Assembly (NCBI GenBank): GCA_965153355.1
Contig: OZ231128.1
Location: forward strand, 43,400,001 to 43,464,000
Length of the DNA stretch: 64,000 bases
Source: Flaccisagitta enflata
Lineage: Eukaryota > Chaetognatha > Sagittoidea > Aphragmophora
Reading direction: 5' to 3'
Shown: positions 12,251 through 54,860 of the stretch, piece after piece
How the letters are laid out: the number at the start of each line of letters is the position of its first letter
Numbering within the stretch: position 1 is the stretch's first letter
The notes under the pieces: model-generated
The model's input: the letters and a program-made list of their open reading frames with translations, nothing else
Database searches by the model: none
What the model was told of the DNA's origin: nothing
Position numbers and translations under genes: made by a program

Positions 12251-14390
12251 TAGCACGGGGGATCATGGCAAAGAATGGTCAGAGCCTTTATGTTCAGGAG
12301 ATGTGCGCACCATTTCATGGTATATTGCACCAAAAAAAATTTGGAGGTCATCCAATGTCGGGAAGATGGCGCCGCCACCCCCCCCTGAATATAATGGTGG
12401 TGATGGAACAAATGTTGTTGTTTAAGGTCATTTTGACTTCAAAATTGGGCCACCTTGCCTTAGAAAAATGACAATAAATCCATGAGATTATAAAATTAGC
12501 GCTCAAGAGCTAACCAGTGGTGCAATCTGCATGTTACTATCATAACCAGCCAAACCAGCCTACCACCTAACAAGCCTACCAGCCTAAAAATAAAAAATGT
12601 GCATAACTTTGGCATTTTTCAACCATTTTTGTTGAAATTTAGTATGTGGTCTCTGACTGGAAGGACTCCACATATGAATCCGATTTATAAAGATTTTAGC
12701 ATGCTAACCGGCCAAACCGGCCTACCATCCAACCAGCCTACCAGCTTAAAAGTGAAAAACATGCATAACTTTGGCATTTTTTCAATTGATTTGGTTGAAA
12801 CTTGGTATGTAGTCTCTGAATGGAAGGACTCGACATATTCATTCAATTTATATAGATTTTAGCATGCTAACCGGCCAAACCAGACTACCACCCAACCAGC
12901 CTACCAGCCTAAAAGTGAAAAACATGCATAACTTTGTAATTTTTCAATTGATTTGGTTAAAACTTAGTATAAAGCCTCAAAATGGAAGGACTCATCATAT
13001 GTATTTGATTTGTTAAGATTTTAGCATGCTAACTGACCAAACCGGCCTACCACCCAACCAGCCTACCAGCCTAAAAATAAAAAAAACCTGCATAACTTTG
13101 GCTTTTTTCAACCAATTTAGTTGAAACTTGGTATGTAGTCTCTAGATGAAAGGACTCCACACATAGATGTGATTTATGGCCTACCACCCAACCGACCCAC
13201 CGCCTTCAAAGTGATAAGTAAGCATAACTTGAACAACTTTCAATCAATTTGGTTAAAACTAAAAACTTGGTATGCAGACTCAAAATGAAATGACTTGATG
13301 TATGTATGCGACCAAAGCAGCTCAACAACTCGTTTGACAACGCCATTTGACAACGCCGTTTGACAATGCCAAATTGATTGAATATTGTTCAGGATATGCA
13401 CAATTATCACTTTGAAGGTGGTAGGTTGGTTGGGTGGTAAGACTGTTAGCATGCATCTAGAGACTACATACCAAGTTTCATCCAAATTGGTTGGAAAATG
13501 TCAAAGTTATGCAGGTTTTTCACTTTAAGGCTGGTAGGCTGGCTGGGTAGTAGGCTGGTTTGGTCAGTTAGCATGCTAAAATCTTAACAAATCAAATACA
13601 TATGTTGAGTCATTCCATTTCAAGACTTTATACTAAGTATCAACCAAATCAATTGAAAAATTACAAAGTTATGCACGTTTTTGGATGGTAGTCCGGTTTG
13701 GTCGGTTAGCATGCTAAAATCTTAATAAATCAAATTCTTATGTTGAGTCCTTCCATTCAGAGACTACATACCAAGTTTCAAACAAATCAATTGAAAAATG
13801 CCAGTTGAGTCCTTCCATTCAGAGACTACATACCAAGTTTCAAACAAATCAATTGAAAAATGCCAAAGTTATGCATGTTTCTCACTTTTAGGCTGGTAGG
13901 CTGGTTGGGTGGTAGACTGGCTTGGCCGCTTAGCATGCTAAAATCTTTATAAATCGAATTCATATGTTGAGTCCTTCTATTCAGAGACCACATACCAAGT
14001 TTAAACTAAATCTGTTGAAAAATGCCAAAGTTATGCATGTTTTTCACTTTTAGGCTGGTAAGCTAGTTCGGTAGTAGGCTGGTTTGGCCGGTTATGATAG
14101 AAACATGCAGATTGCACCACTGGTTAGCTCTTGAGCTCTAGTTTTATAATCTCATGGATTTTTTGTCATTTTTCTAATGCAAAGTGGCCCAATTATGAGG
14201 GCAAAATGATCTTAAACAACAAGATTTGTACCAGCACCACCACTTTAGTCAGGGGGGGGGGGGTGGCGGCGCCATCTTCCCAACATCGGACGACCTCCAA
14301 ATTTTTTTTGGTGCATTATACCATGAAATGGTGCGCACATCTCCTGAACATAAAGGCTCTGACCATTTTTTGCCATGAACCCCCGTGCTA
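12251..14390. mobile_element. hAT-like 2.1-kb foldback element, left arm only
   Basis: Ends are TAGCACGGGGG and CCCCCGTGCTA, flanked by identical 8-bp ATATGCGT (12243-12250 and 14391-14398). The right arm has the unoccupied site ACATATGCGTGTGGGGGACG near 56555-56570. The two halves are inverted copies of each other, about 13320 being the centre. Each half contains tandem units of roughly 180 bp built on AACCGGCCAAACCGGCCTACC and AACATGCATAACTTTGGC. No transposase frame. An 8-bp duplication plus this end type is known for hAT elements; the class is inferred. Confidence 0.88.
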
Positions 14391-14450
14391 ATATGCGTGT
14401 GGGGGACGGGAGGGTTGTACCAACGGACACAGGGACGGACATGTCCACTT

Positions 14451-14655
14451 ATGCCAGGTCGTTTAAGAGTGGAATCTCGAAATTGTTGTCGTCTCAATCC
14501 TCGTTGTTCGTCATCAGCGCAGTTGTAGACGTTCTCGTTCAGCATTTGAGTTTTTTCTTCGCTATCATCGTCGTCGCTATCGTCGTCGTCGTCGTCGCTA
14601 TCGTCGTCGTCGCCGTCGTCCTCGTTGCTGTTGTTGTCATGACGACAGTCGATGC
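14451..14655 (-). CDS. Candidate acidic exon of an unidentified gene (left copy)
   Basis: Read on the minus strand it begins with an Asp/Ser/Glu-rich stretch, then KTQMLNENVYNCADDEQR and LRRQQFRDSTLKRPG. The right arm (56310-56496, plus) keeps the same frame, and the arms differ only by whole codons in the acidic tract, which favours coding over chance. An upstream in-frame stop implies a splice acceptor near GTGAAG. The downstream end runs into a family A-like tract, so the donor is unclear. It points away from docking-gene exon 1. It could still be an expanded GAC repeat. Confidence 0.35.
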
Positions 14656-15411
14656 TTCACGTACACACAGACAAGGATGTCGATCGAATCACAATTTGAG
14701 TAAGAAGATCTTCTTATAAGATTTTGGATAACAAAATGAAAGAAAACCACACAACAGCTTCGACTTAAAAGAACATCGTCGAAAAAAAGAAACATATTTT
14801 ACTTTTAAGAGTGCGTGCATGTGAAATGTAATCCACAAGGTTGATCCATGCATCGATCCGTCCATCCGTTTAAGACAAAGTTTTTGGGTGCGTAATGATT
14901 CTAATGAAATTTGCATTCATTCATGATCTTGGAGTTGAATCTGATTCGTTATTAATGTACAGAGATATAATTTATATATAGTATGAATGGAAACTACTTA
15001 TAAATTCTTATTTGTTTAAAACTTTTTTGCTCATTATAAAGCAAGAAATAACTATCTTTTTTTGTAAATAAGAAAGTCTTTAAAAGAATCTTTGTAAAAA
15101 CAATCTAAACCCATATTGACAAAATTTTTTCCCAAAATCTGAGGCTGTCCCACAGATGTCCTTAATTTTTGGGCAAATTTCAGCCTCATGTCCTTATAAA
15201 CTTTGTCCTCACTAAAAAAAAAAGAGTGTATATCACGATCCTATATTTGCACACGTTGAATTAAATCAAACCTCGCAGAAAAAGATAACTAATTTGATTC
15301 AGTGATACCGCTTAATTTGACGGAATGCAATTGGCCGAATCGATAAAAACCAGGGAGTGGAATTGAGCTGCAGCTGAAATATTCAAAAGCACTCTGCAAT
15401 AGAGCTCGAAG

Positions 15412-30722
<15,311 letters not shown>

Positions 30723-31315
30723 ATGTGGCCTACATGTTCTATTATGAATGTTTTTTATAAGGATCAATATTTTTCATTTACTCTTAAACAAGGCCAAGAG
30801 ATGTCCAATAGATGCGTCCTCATTAGATGTAAGATATAATTATACAAATTATTTAGATATAAAGATAATGATAAGAAAATACAGGGAATACCACGCCAAA
30901 AGGGACAAAAGAAAACGACATATTTCTGCTTCCAGAAATGCAACCTCTATTTTGAAAACAGATCTAGAAAGATAATTTCAGACATTTTTTTCTAAAAAAA
31001 AACTGAAAGACTTTATGGCAAAAGTTTGATGTCATTTTTATCACTTAGTTAGGCAAGATTTTTTGGCTATTTGGTCCATTTTTAGTGATATCAATATACT
31101 CACCTCTTTTCATTTTAGTCCAGAATCTTATAAAATCAATCAAAAATGCTGGGAAAAGTTTATTTTTAAGTAGTTTTTGCCTAAGATCAGAATATTTTTA
31201 CTTTGAAACAGAATTTGTCAGTAATTAGCATGATTACAGGCTGTCTCATCTGTCTGAAACATTGTTCATCATGCAATTAGCCACATCACACTCTCTGATC
31301 CAATCAAATTTTCAT

Positions 31316-32135
31316 ACCAGTAATGGCGGCTGTCGCCGTGAGGAAAAAAGTCGTAAGCAGTGGTCAATTTTCACCATGCTTTTGATCTTCAGTTAAATCT
31401 TTTTTTTTTATTGATCAATCAAAGCAATTTGCATAATATTTGAAAATCAAAGAAAAATCAGACTGAGCCAAATGAGCTAGATGAGCTAAAATATCTAAAA
31501 TTATTCAATTGTAAGACAACTGAAGTTTATTTTTACTGATATGCTTCCTTGTACTTGAGTATTGCTTAAATCAAAACATTAATTTATTTCTCCTATCTCT
31601 ATTCAAAAAATCAGAGAAAAAGAGCAAGCTAAATGAGCTAAATGAGCTAGAATACTTAAAAACGCCCTCACAAATGAGCAGCTCTGTGACTGACATGCTT
31701 TTTGGGCAACGGCCCCAAAGGGCCGATGTCCTGTAGGACACAGGGGTGAATATCCAGATTGAGCTAAGTGAGCTGAATGAGCTAAAATGCTCAAAAACGC
31801 CCTCACAGATGAGCAGCTGTGCATTATAAACATGTTATTTTGTATTTGCATGCTTAAAACAAACATAAATACACTCTTTATTGATCCTACACAAAATCGT
31901 AGAAAATAAAAAAAATTATATTCAATTTTCATAAATAAATTTTAAAAAATCATAACGCTAAAATATTTGTCAGAGACATCTGCTATACTGCACAGAAACA
32001 GAATTATCAATGACTTAATTTAACAACCCTGGCCTGAGTGGCAACTGGTCAAGAGATGCCCAATCTTCCCATAAATGAAAACCTATTTCTTTCGACAGGC
32101 TGTATAGCCGAAGACTGACTTGGATTTTTTCCTGA
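31316..32135 (+). repeat. Dispersed ~0.8-kb repeat, spacer copy
   Basis: Starts TACCAGTAATGGCGGCTGTC and ends near GAAGACTGACTTGGATTTTTT. It contains repeated GAGCTAAATGAGCTAAAATGC and CGCCCTCACAGATGAGCAGC units. A family B stem (about 31706-31760) is inserted in it. The second copy (56643-57475) is a right-arm-only insertion, so the family has been mobile. No protein or TIR seen. Confidence 0.65.
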
Positions 32136-32489
32136 GCAACACCTAATTTTTTGTACTTTCCTATTCTTCATCAAATTCATTCTTTTAATTCAAGACCATC
32201 TCCAAAGCCTTTAGCTTAACTATTCAGAAGCAGGAAAGGGTCAGTGATTCTCCCAGAACTATTAATGAGAAAGCTCTATTGCAAATTCAGAGCTTTCTTG
32301 ACTTCATGATTGAGACCACTTTTTGGAATTTTGGCTTATGACATTTTTGTGTGTAGCATTACATAAAATAAAAACCAGTTCATCCCACACTCTTTTCTGA
32401 GGTTTTTTTTAAAAATGATATGATTTTTTAAAGCAGAAATATGATGTTTTCTATTGTCCCCTTATATTCTGTATCAAAGATTCAGAGAC

Positions 32490-32690
32490 AAGAAAAACAC
32501 AACCGACCTCCCCACGCCCACCCCCCACGCCCCCACCCCACCCTTCCCCCACGCCCCCACCTCCCCACGTCACGCTCCCCAGCCCCCCACCCCTCCCCCC
32601 ACGCCTCCCTACCTCCCTCGCCTCCCAACCCCCCCCACGCCTCCCAACCTCCCCACGCCTCTCACTCCTCCCCTGCCTCATCCTCACGAA
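32490..32690. repeat. Strand-asymmetric C-rich tract (CCCCACGCC)n
   Basis: Irregular CCTCCCCACGCC units, almost G-free on the plus strand. Frames across it are proline/histidine or glycine/arginine low complexity and not called. Confidence 0.85.
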
Positions 32691-32754
32691 AAGACATGAA
32701 GGGACTCTGGGAGACATGAGTAATACTGAGAAGACATAGATTCATGATAAATAT

Positions 32755-32860
32755 ATTACAGAGTATTGCAAGATATATATATACTTAAGCACTCCGAGAT
32801 ATAAGAGATATAAGAGATTTAAGAGACATGAGAGATATAAGAGATATGAATCCATACCTT
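32755..32860. repeat. AGATATAAG/AGACATGAG simple repeat
   Basis: Roughly 9-10-bp units AGATATAAG with ATGAGAG variants. Non-coding. Confidence 0.75.
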
Positions 32861-33429
32861 CATGTTCATTTTAAGAATACTGCAACTTTTTTTTCAGTTT
32901 TCGATGCCCATATGATGTACAAGTCCATTGCAAAAGATTGCAAAATAATCTGTATGGAGATTTTGTCTTAAATGTTATTTTTTTACCATCATGAAGTACA
33001 GGTTGTTGTGTTTTTTCTATTATTGCAAGAATGGCCTTGTTTTGCTTATAACTTTCATACAAATGGGAGAAAATACCTGTTGATGGTCTCATTTGATAGA
33101 TCTTTTGAAGAGCTTTCTGAATGTCCCCAATTTTTTGTAGATAAATTGAAAAACAACCATGTTATGACTTGTCTAAATTACTAGAGTGGTACAGGTTATT
33201 GCGACTTTTGCAACTTTCCATATTTTGCATGAATGACCTTGTTTTCCTCGTTACTTCCAATCGAATTGACCAAAAAACCTCTGATTGGTCTCGTTTGGAA
33301 GATATTTGGAAGTAGATTATGAAAATTTATGAAAAAGAAGGAGGGGTCCCCTTGGAGCCCTCCAGAACCTGTCAAGTGGGCCCCAAATAGCCACAGAGGC
33401 TAGAAAGCCATCAAACCATGATTTATTTT

Positions 33430-34137
33430 CAAGTCGCGTGTATGCATTCCTATAACTTGCTATAACAGTCAGTTGATCTGTCTGTCTGTTGGTCTGTCCA
33501 TCCGTAATGCTCAGCTTTTTTTGGGCAGCGGCCCCAAAGGGGACGAAGTCCTGTAGAACACAGGGGGACTTTCGTTCATCCGTTTGTTTATTCGTTTGTT
33601 CATCCTCTCATCAGGCCCCAGGCTCAAATTCGCCTCTCTCACTTAATCTGACTCTTGGGGCCTCAAATCTGGCCTTCTGAGGTATCAATACAGCCTAACA
33701 GGCCTCAAATCTGGCCTCTCCTCAGGCCTCACCTGGCCTCTCAGGCTCACCAACTTAGGGCCTCAACCCATTTCTCAAACCTCACCCTTGGGCCTTCATA
33801 GCCTCAAATCCAATTTTTTGGTCACCTGTCTCAGGCCTCACATTAGCCTCTCCAGGTTCAAAATTAGGTTTCAGGTCTCAAATCAGCTACCTGCCTGAAT
33901 TTGTTGCTGCTAGGCTTCAAATCAGTCCCCCTGATCTTTCCTGCCTCAATCCAGCACTTTCAAGCCTCTAGTCACTCCTCTCAAGCTCTGACTGCCATTT
34001 CAGGCCTTATAATGCCTCTAAATCCCCTCAGTTCAGGCTCTTGAAGGCATTCAGTCAGCCCTTATAGCATCTCATCCACTTCCTTCAGCAGATGCAAAAG
34101 TCCTCTATGTTCTACAGACTTGTCTCTTCGGGGCCAC
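33430..34137 (+). mobile_element. Family A head followed by a family B unit
   Basis: AAGTCGCGTGTATGCATTC (decayed stem) and GTCTGTCTGTTGGTCTGTCC lead directly into GGGCAGCGGCCCCAAAGGG (33523) and GTCCTGTAGAACACAGGGGG. The core is degenerate 20-25-bp units AGGCCTCAAATCTGGCCTCTC. An inverse end (GTTCTACAGACTTGTCTCTT, GGGGCC) lies near 34106-34137. This shows the A head and B body in one unit. Confidence 0.55.
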
Positions 34138-34159
34138 AGTTCTGGCTCTCTTCACTCCA

Positions 34160-34990
34160 CCCAAAATCACCAAAGCAGGGCAACGGCTGTCGCTGACCAC
34201 ATTTTTGAATCGCTAGCGGCTTTGCATTACTGCTCCTGCCCTAATGCTTGGTTGGCATTTCTGGGCAGCAGCTCCAAAGGGCCAATATGCTGTAAGAAAC
34301 ATGGGTGAGTTTCCAGACATCTGTCCATCCATCTGTCCGTCTGTCTATCTGCCATTCCCCCTTAGGCCTCTCAAGCCCCAATCTAGCCCTTACAGACCCT
34401 GAATCAGCCCTGTCAGGTCCCAAAACTGCCTTCTCAGGCTTAAAATCACCCTTTTTGGCAGCAGCCCCAAAGGGACAAACATCCTATGATTCAACACAGG
34501 GCAATTTTTCCGTTCTTGTCCCCCCACTGACCTCAAATGGAAGTCCTGTAGATTAGGACATCCGTTCACCCTGCCAGATTGGGCTCCTGAGGCTTTAAAG
34601 AGGATTGATGTAAGGCCTCTTAAGGCTGTTTTGGGGCTTGCCACAGATTGTGCAAGACTGATGAGGCCAAAGGAGGCTAGAATCAATGAATGAAAGAACT
34701 GATGGGCTTGAGAGAGCGGATTCCAGGGCTGAATTCAGATCTGAGAGGGCTTACTTGAGGCCTGATAGGGCTGATTTGCGGCTTAAGAGGGCTGATTTGA
34801 GGCATGTGTGGACTGATTTTAGGTTTGAGAGGGCTGATTTGGGGCCTGACAGGGCTGCTTTGAGGCCAGAGATGGCTGATTTGAGGCCTGAGAGGACTGG
34901 TGGGGAGGACGCACAGACTAACGAACAAACACACGAACAAATGGACAAAAGTCCCCGTGTTCTACAGGACTTTGTCCTCTTCAGCGCTAT
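34160..34990 (+). mobile_element. Second family B unit in the spacer
   Basis: A GCAGGGCAACGGCTGTCGCTGACC tract and a family A-like TTTGCATTACTGCTCCTGCCC precede GGGCAGCAGCTCCAAAGGG (34263). A further stem copy is at 34456. The core of GAGGGCTGATTTGAGGCCTG units at 34705-34900 runs opposite to the first half. The end at about 34944-34990 has the inverse CCGTGTTCTACAGGACTTTG. Confidence 0.55.
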
Positions 34991-35738
34991 GCTTACAAGC
35001 TTAATAGAAAAAATTCCGAAAATGATAAAAGATCATTAAAGACAATCCAATTGTGGTAGAACAATAATTAGGAACAAGATTGACCGACAAACACACGAAC
35101 GGACGGACAGACAGATGGACCTATCGACCAACAACAATGGAAGAAGCCAAAAATTGAAATAAGCAACAAAAACTGATTGATTTTGAAAATTGAAAAGTAA
35201 AGAAAGAAAACTTTATACAACTAAACAGAGACCGGATGATTTCAGTTAAAGATAAAAACTTAAACATAAAACAGTTAATAAAATTATGAATGAAAAAAGG
35301 TGAAAAAATGAAATACTCATACAAGAAAAAAACACATCAAAAAGGAAAATCACAGACAAATTGACCTTAGAAGGGTGAAATTCAGTCTATTTACGTTTTA
35401 TTGGCTACCATAGTCAATGATTAGAGTCCCAACATTTTGAAAAATATACTTTCTCTTGACAGAAAGATATAGGTGTTTTATCATATATACTCAGTATCCC
35501 AATGATCAGGTCTCCTTATCGGTTTTTATCTATTTAAGGAAACATGACACAATTATGTAACTGATTATTTACTTTTCTTTGCTGAAACTATAACTGCGTT
35601 TCTTACTATACTACTCTTACTTGTTGAACATTTGAATGAATGAATAATCAACTTCATTTAATCAATAAAAATGTTGATCAACTTTTTGCAATAGACTGCA
35701 AAGCCAGAAGCTAGTGACGGCAATCCCCGCAATCAAAC

Positions 35739-51247
<15,509 letters not shown>

Positions 51248-53229
51248 CTTCGAGCTCTATTGCAGAGTGCATTCGAATATTTCAGCTGCAGCTTAATTCC
51301 ACTCACTGGTTTTCACCGTTTCGGCCAATTGCATTCCGTCAAATTAAGCAGTATCGGCACTGAATCAAATTAGTTAACTTTTTCTGTGAGGTTTGATTTA
51401 ATTCAACGTGTGCAAATATAGGATCGTGATATATATGTAATGTTGTCCAACTCCATAAATGTATTTTGAAATTTGAATCAGCAAAACAGGTTGCGCGATG
51501 AATCAGATTCAACTACAAGATCAAGACTGAATGCAAATTTCATTATGCACCCAAAAACTTTGTCTTAAACGGATGGACGGATCGATGTACGGATCAACCT
51601 TGTGGATTACATTTCACATGCACGCGCTCTAAAAATAGAATACGACACGGAGCAAGATCGCGAGAAATTTGGCTTTCAATAAGGTCAAAAAATTTACATC
51701 TAATTTAATGATTTTTGAAAACAGTTTTTGTAAGTATGTTACTTCTTGATTACAGAACAAAAAAAATTTATGCAAAATCTATTATAATAAGCTAAATATT
51801 GATAATTTTATATTTTTTATGCAAATTATCAACTTTTTTTTATTTCGAACGCTATTTTCAGTACTTACAGTGCTCCTATTTGAATACAATTTTACATGGA
51901 GGTAGTCCACGATGTCAAGTACCTCCAATAAAAATTTCGTCTAAATCGGTCAACTTTAAGGGGGGTAACAACATTTTTTTTCTTTAAAAAAATTGTAAAA
52001 ACAATGTTTTTTTTTCAAATTTAAGCACATAGAAACAGTCAGAATCTCAAATTTTTTTACATACAGCCTAATTAGGGTCTATCTTAGGTGCCTAGAAATT
52101 TTCTAGGCTCTTTTCCAAGTTTAAGATGGGTTTTAGGGCAAAAATAGCCAAAATTAACTAATTCTGGCCACATTTTGCCTATTTTTTATGACAATCGCAC
52201 ATGCACCTAAAATTGGGTCAAGCAAGCCTAGATATGTGTTTTTCAAAGTACTATGTACATTTTAGGATCCAACATAATAGAGGTCCCTAGACTTGCCCTT
52301 TTTATAAAGCTCTACAGAACCTTATTCCTCAAACGGTAATATTGATGTGATCAAAAAAGTCTGGAAATGTTAGCTACAAATAGGAAAATTACTTTATTTA
52401 ACATTTTTAAAAGTTTGCAATCTATTAGCTAATTTATAAATAAAAAACATTATGATAATTGCTATTTTCTGCATATTTTTCATTGTGTCTTACAGATTTT
52501 TTTTTGTTGGTAATTTTTTTTTGCTCTCATCTCATTGATTAATCCGCGTATTCAATGATTCATGGATTCGGAAATTCATTGTTCTCATTCATTCATTCAC
52601 TCATTTATTCATTCATTCATCCATACGTTCCATCAATCTATCTTTTGTTCACATTCAATCACATCTTATATGGTAAGAGCAATATGTTTTCAACTTTTCT
52701 TAAGTGCTCTCATTTGTCAATTCTTTCATTCATTCATTTTAAAATTCATTCATTGGATGTTCCCTCTGTGATGTGATGCAATACATAGATGAACGCCAGC
52801 GCACAAACATACCTTACAAAAATGGATAAAAAAATGACCAAACAAAAAAATTGATTCTAAAGAAGGGAATTCAATAAAAGGGTGAGCAATGCAAGATATC
52901 AATAAATATCGATTAAAAGTGTTGGTAAATGACAAGTAGATGACAAGTAAATGACGAGTAAATGACGAGTAATGCATGACAAAATCTCCTTTCGTTTCTT
53001 TCCTTTTCCTCCACTCGATCTCGGGATCTTTTGTTTTTGCTCTCAGAGAAAGAAAAACCTTAAATTAGCAGAGACCTGTCAGGAAAGGACATCTTGTGTC
53101 ATTTATTTTGAACTTTTTTTTTCAAAACAAATGAACAACTCCACCTAAGATGACCCGTGAGAAGGACCAGAGCGGAAAAAAAAAAAATATATATATGTGT
53201 ACTTTTAGCAAACAGTAGCTGTCAGTCTA

Positions 53230-53340
53230 TCCGTATTTCTTTCTTTCTTTCCTGCTTTCCTGCTTTTCTTCTTTCTTTCTTTCTTTCTTTCTTGCTGTCT
53301 ATGTCTTTCCTTCTTTCCTCCCTTCCTCCCTTCCTTTCTT

Positions 53341-53388
<48 letters not shown>

Positions 53389-53394
53389 TCATTT
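53230..53394. repeat. CTTT-rich microsatellite
   Basis: CTTT and CCTTCC units immediately before a family A element, the same arrangement as at 27310-28121. Confidence 0.88.
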
Positions 53395-53553
53395 TTAGTT
53401 GCGGACACGCAACTCTATAAGAGGCTTTGTCCGTCCGTCCGTCCGTCGGTCCGTCGGTCCGTCGGTCCATAACCATCGAGTCGAAAAGTGGGAAAATGCG
53501 CATTACCGCCCCTGCCCACCCGTCCGCAACTGATGGCCGTGTATCCGGCCTTG
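53395..53553 (+). mobile_element. Complete short family A element (GTTGCG stem)
   Basis: TTAG, GTTGCGgacaCGCAAC (53398-53413), CTCTATAAGAGGCTTTG, GTCCGTCGG units, GAGTCGAAAAGTGGGAAAATG, CCCCTGCCCACCC, tail GTCCGCAAC (53522-53530), TGATGGCCGTGTATCCGGCCTTG. The head word GTTGCGGAC and tail GTCCGCAAC are exact inverses. The cleanest copy in the window. Confidence 0.82.
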
Positions 53554-53607
53554 TTTTTGTCTTTCCTTCTTTCCTCCCTTCCTTACTCCTACCCTTCGCC
53601 GCTTTTT

Positions 53608-54221
53608 GGGCAGCGGCCCCGAAGGGGCCGATGACCTATGCTTTCACATATGGGGAAATTTCTCCTTTTGGGCAGCGGCCCTGAAGGGGCCGATGACCTA
53701 TGCTTTCACACATAGGGGAACTTTCTCCTCCTCCTTCTCCTTCTTCTTCTTCTCCGTCCCCCCCCCCCATCAAGGCCCAAATCCTAGTCTCGAGACCCAA
53801 ATCCTAGCTTCGAGGCTCAAATCCCAGCCTCGAGGCTTAAATCTCAGTCTCAGGGCTAAATTCCCAGCCTCGAGGCTCAAATCCCAACCCTGAGGCTCAA
53901 ATCCCAGTCTCAAGGCACAAATCCCAGCTTTAAAGCACAAATCCTAACCTCGAAGCTCAAATCCCAGCTTTGAAGCTCAAATCCCAGCCTTGAAGCTCAA
54001 ATCCTACCCTCAAAGCTCAAATCCCAGCCTCGAAGCTCAAATCTCAGTCTTGAAGCTGAAATCCCGGCCTTGAAGCTCAAACCCAGCTCGAGGCCCTAAT
54101 CCAAGCCTCAAGGCCCCAATTCCAGCCTCCAGGCCCCAATTCCTGCCTCCAAGCCTTAATTCCATCCTTGAGGCCCAAATAAAAACAGCATAGGTCATCG
54201 GCCCCTTCAGGGCCGCTGCCC
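53608..54221 (+). mobile_element. Family B element with doubled head
   Basis: Two tandem heads GGGCAGCGGCCCCGAAGGGG (53608, 53670) each precede CCGATGACCTATGCTTTCACA. The core is about twenty 20-21-bp units CTCAAATCCCAGCCTCGAGG. The inverse end is at 54190-54221 (GGTCATCGGCCCCTTCAGGG). Translations are low complexity and not coding. Confidence 0.7.
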
Positions 54222-54289
54222 CTCTAACCACCTCACACCAACATACACTCACATAGGGGCAATGGGTCAGCTACATCTAACACTTTTGT

Positions 54290-54673
54290 GACTATCCTTT
54301 CTTCCTTCCTTTCCTTCCCTCTCTTCCTTTCTTCTTCCCTTTTCTTCCTTCTCTTCTTCTTTCTTTCTTTCCCTTCCTTTCTTCTTCTTTCCCTTCTTTT
54401 CTTTCTTTCTTTCTTTCTTTCTTTTTTCTTTTCTTTCTTTCTTTTGTTTTTCTTTTTTTTCTTTATTTCTTCGTCAATTTGTTTCCTTCTTCGTACCTTC
54501 TTTTCTTTTCTTTTCTTTTCTTCTTTCTTTCTTTTTTTTGATTCTTTCTTTATTCTTCGTCAATTGTTTCTTCCTTCTTTCGGTAATCTTTCTTGTTTCT
54601 TTCTTTCTTTCTTTCCTCTTTTCTTCTTTCGTCCTTTTCCTTCTTTTTTCCTAATTTTCTCTTTCTATTTTTT

Positions 54674-54705
<32 letters not shown>

Positions 54706-54860
54706 TTTTCTTTCTTTCTTATTTCTTACTGTGTTTCTATTTTCATTGGGTCCATTTGTTTTAGTTCTTTTTTCTTTTTTTCCTTTTCCTTTTCCTTTTT
54801 TTTCTTTCCTTTCCTTTCTTTTTTTTTCCTTTCTTCTTCTGTCTTCTTTCTTTCCTTTTT
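54290..54860. repeat. CTTT/CTTCC pyrimidine tract
   Basis: Irregular 570-bp polypyrimidine tract. Phe/Leu/Ser frames ignored. Confidence 0.9.

Noticed and set aside
34683-35039. Repeat protein with RAD-L-R..ERADL units
   Set aside because: The units come from the 20-25-bp family B core, appear in both strands and in several frames, and lack start and stop context.
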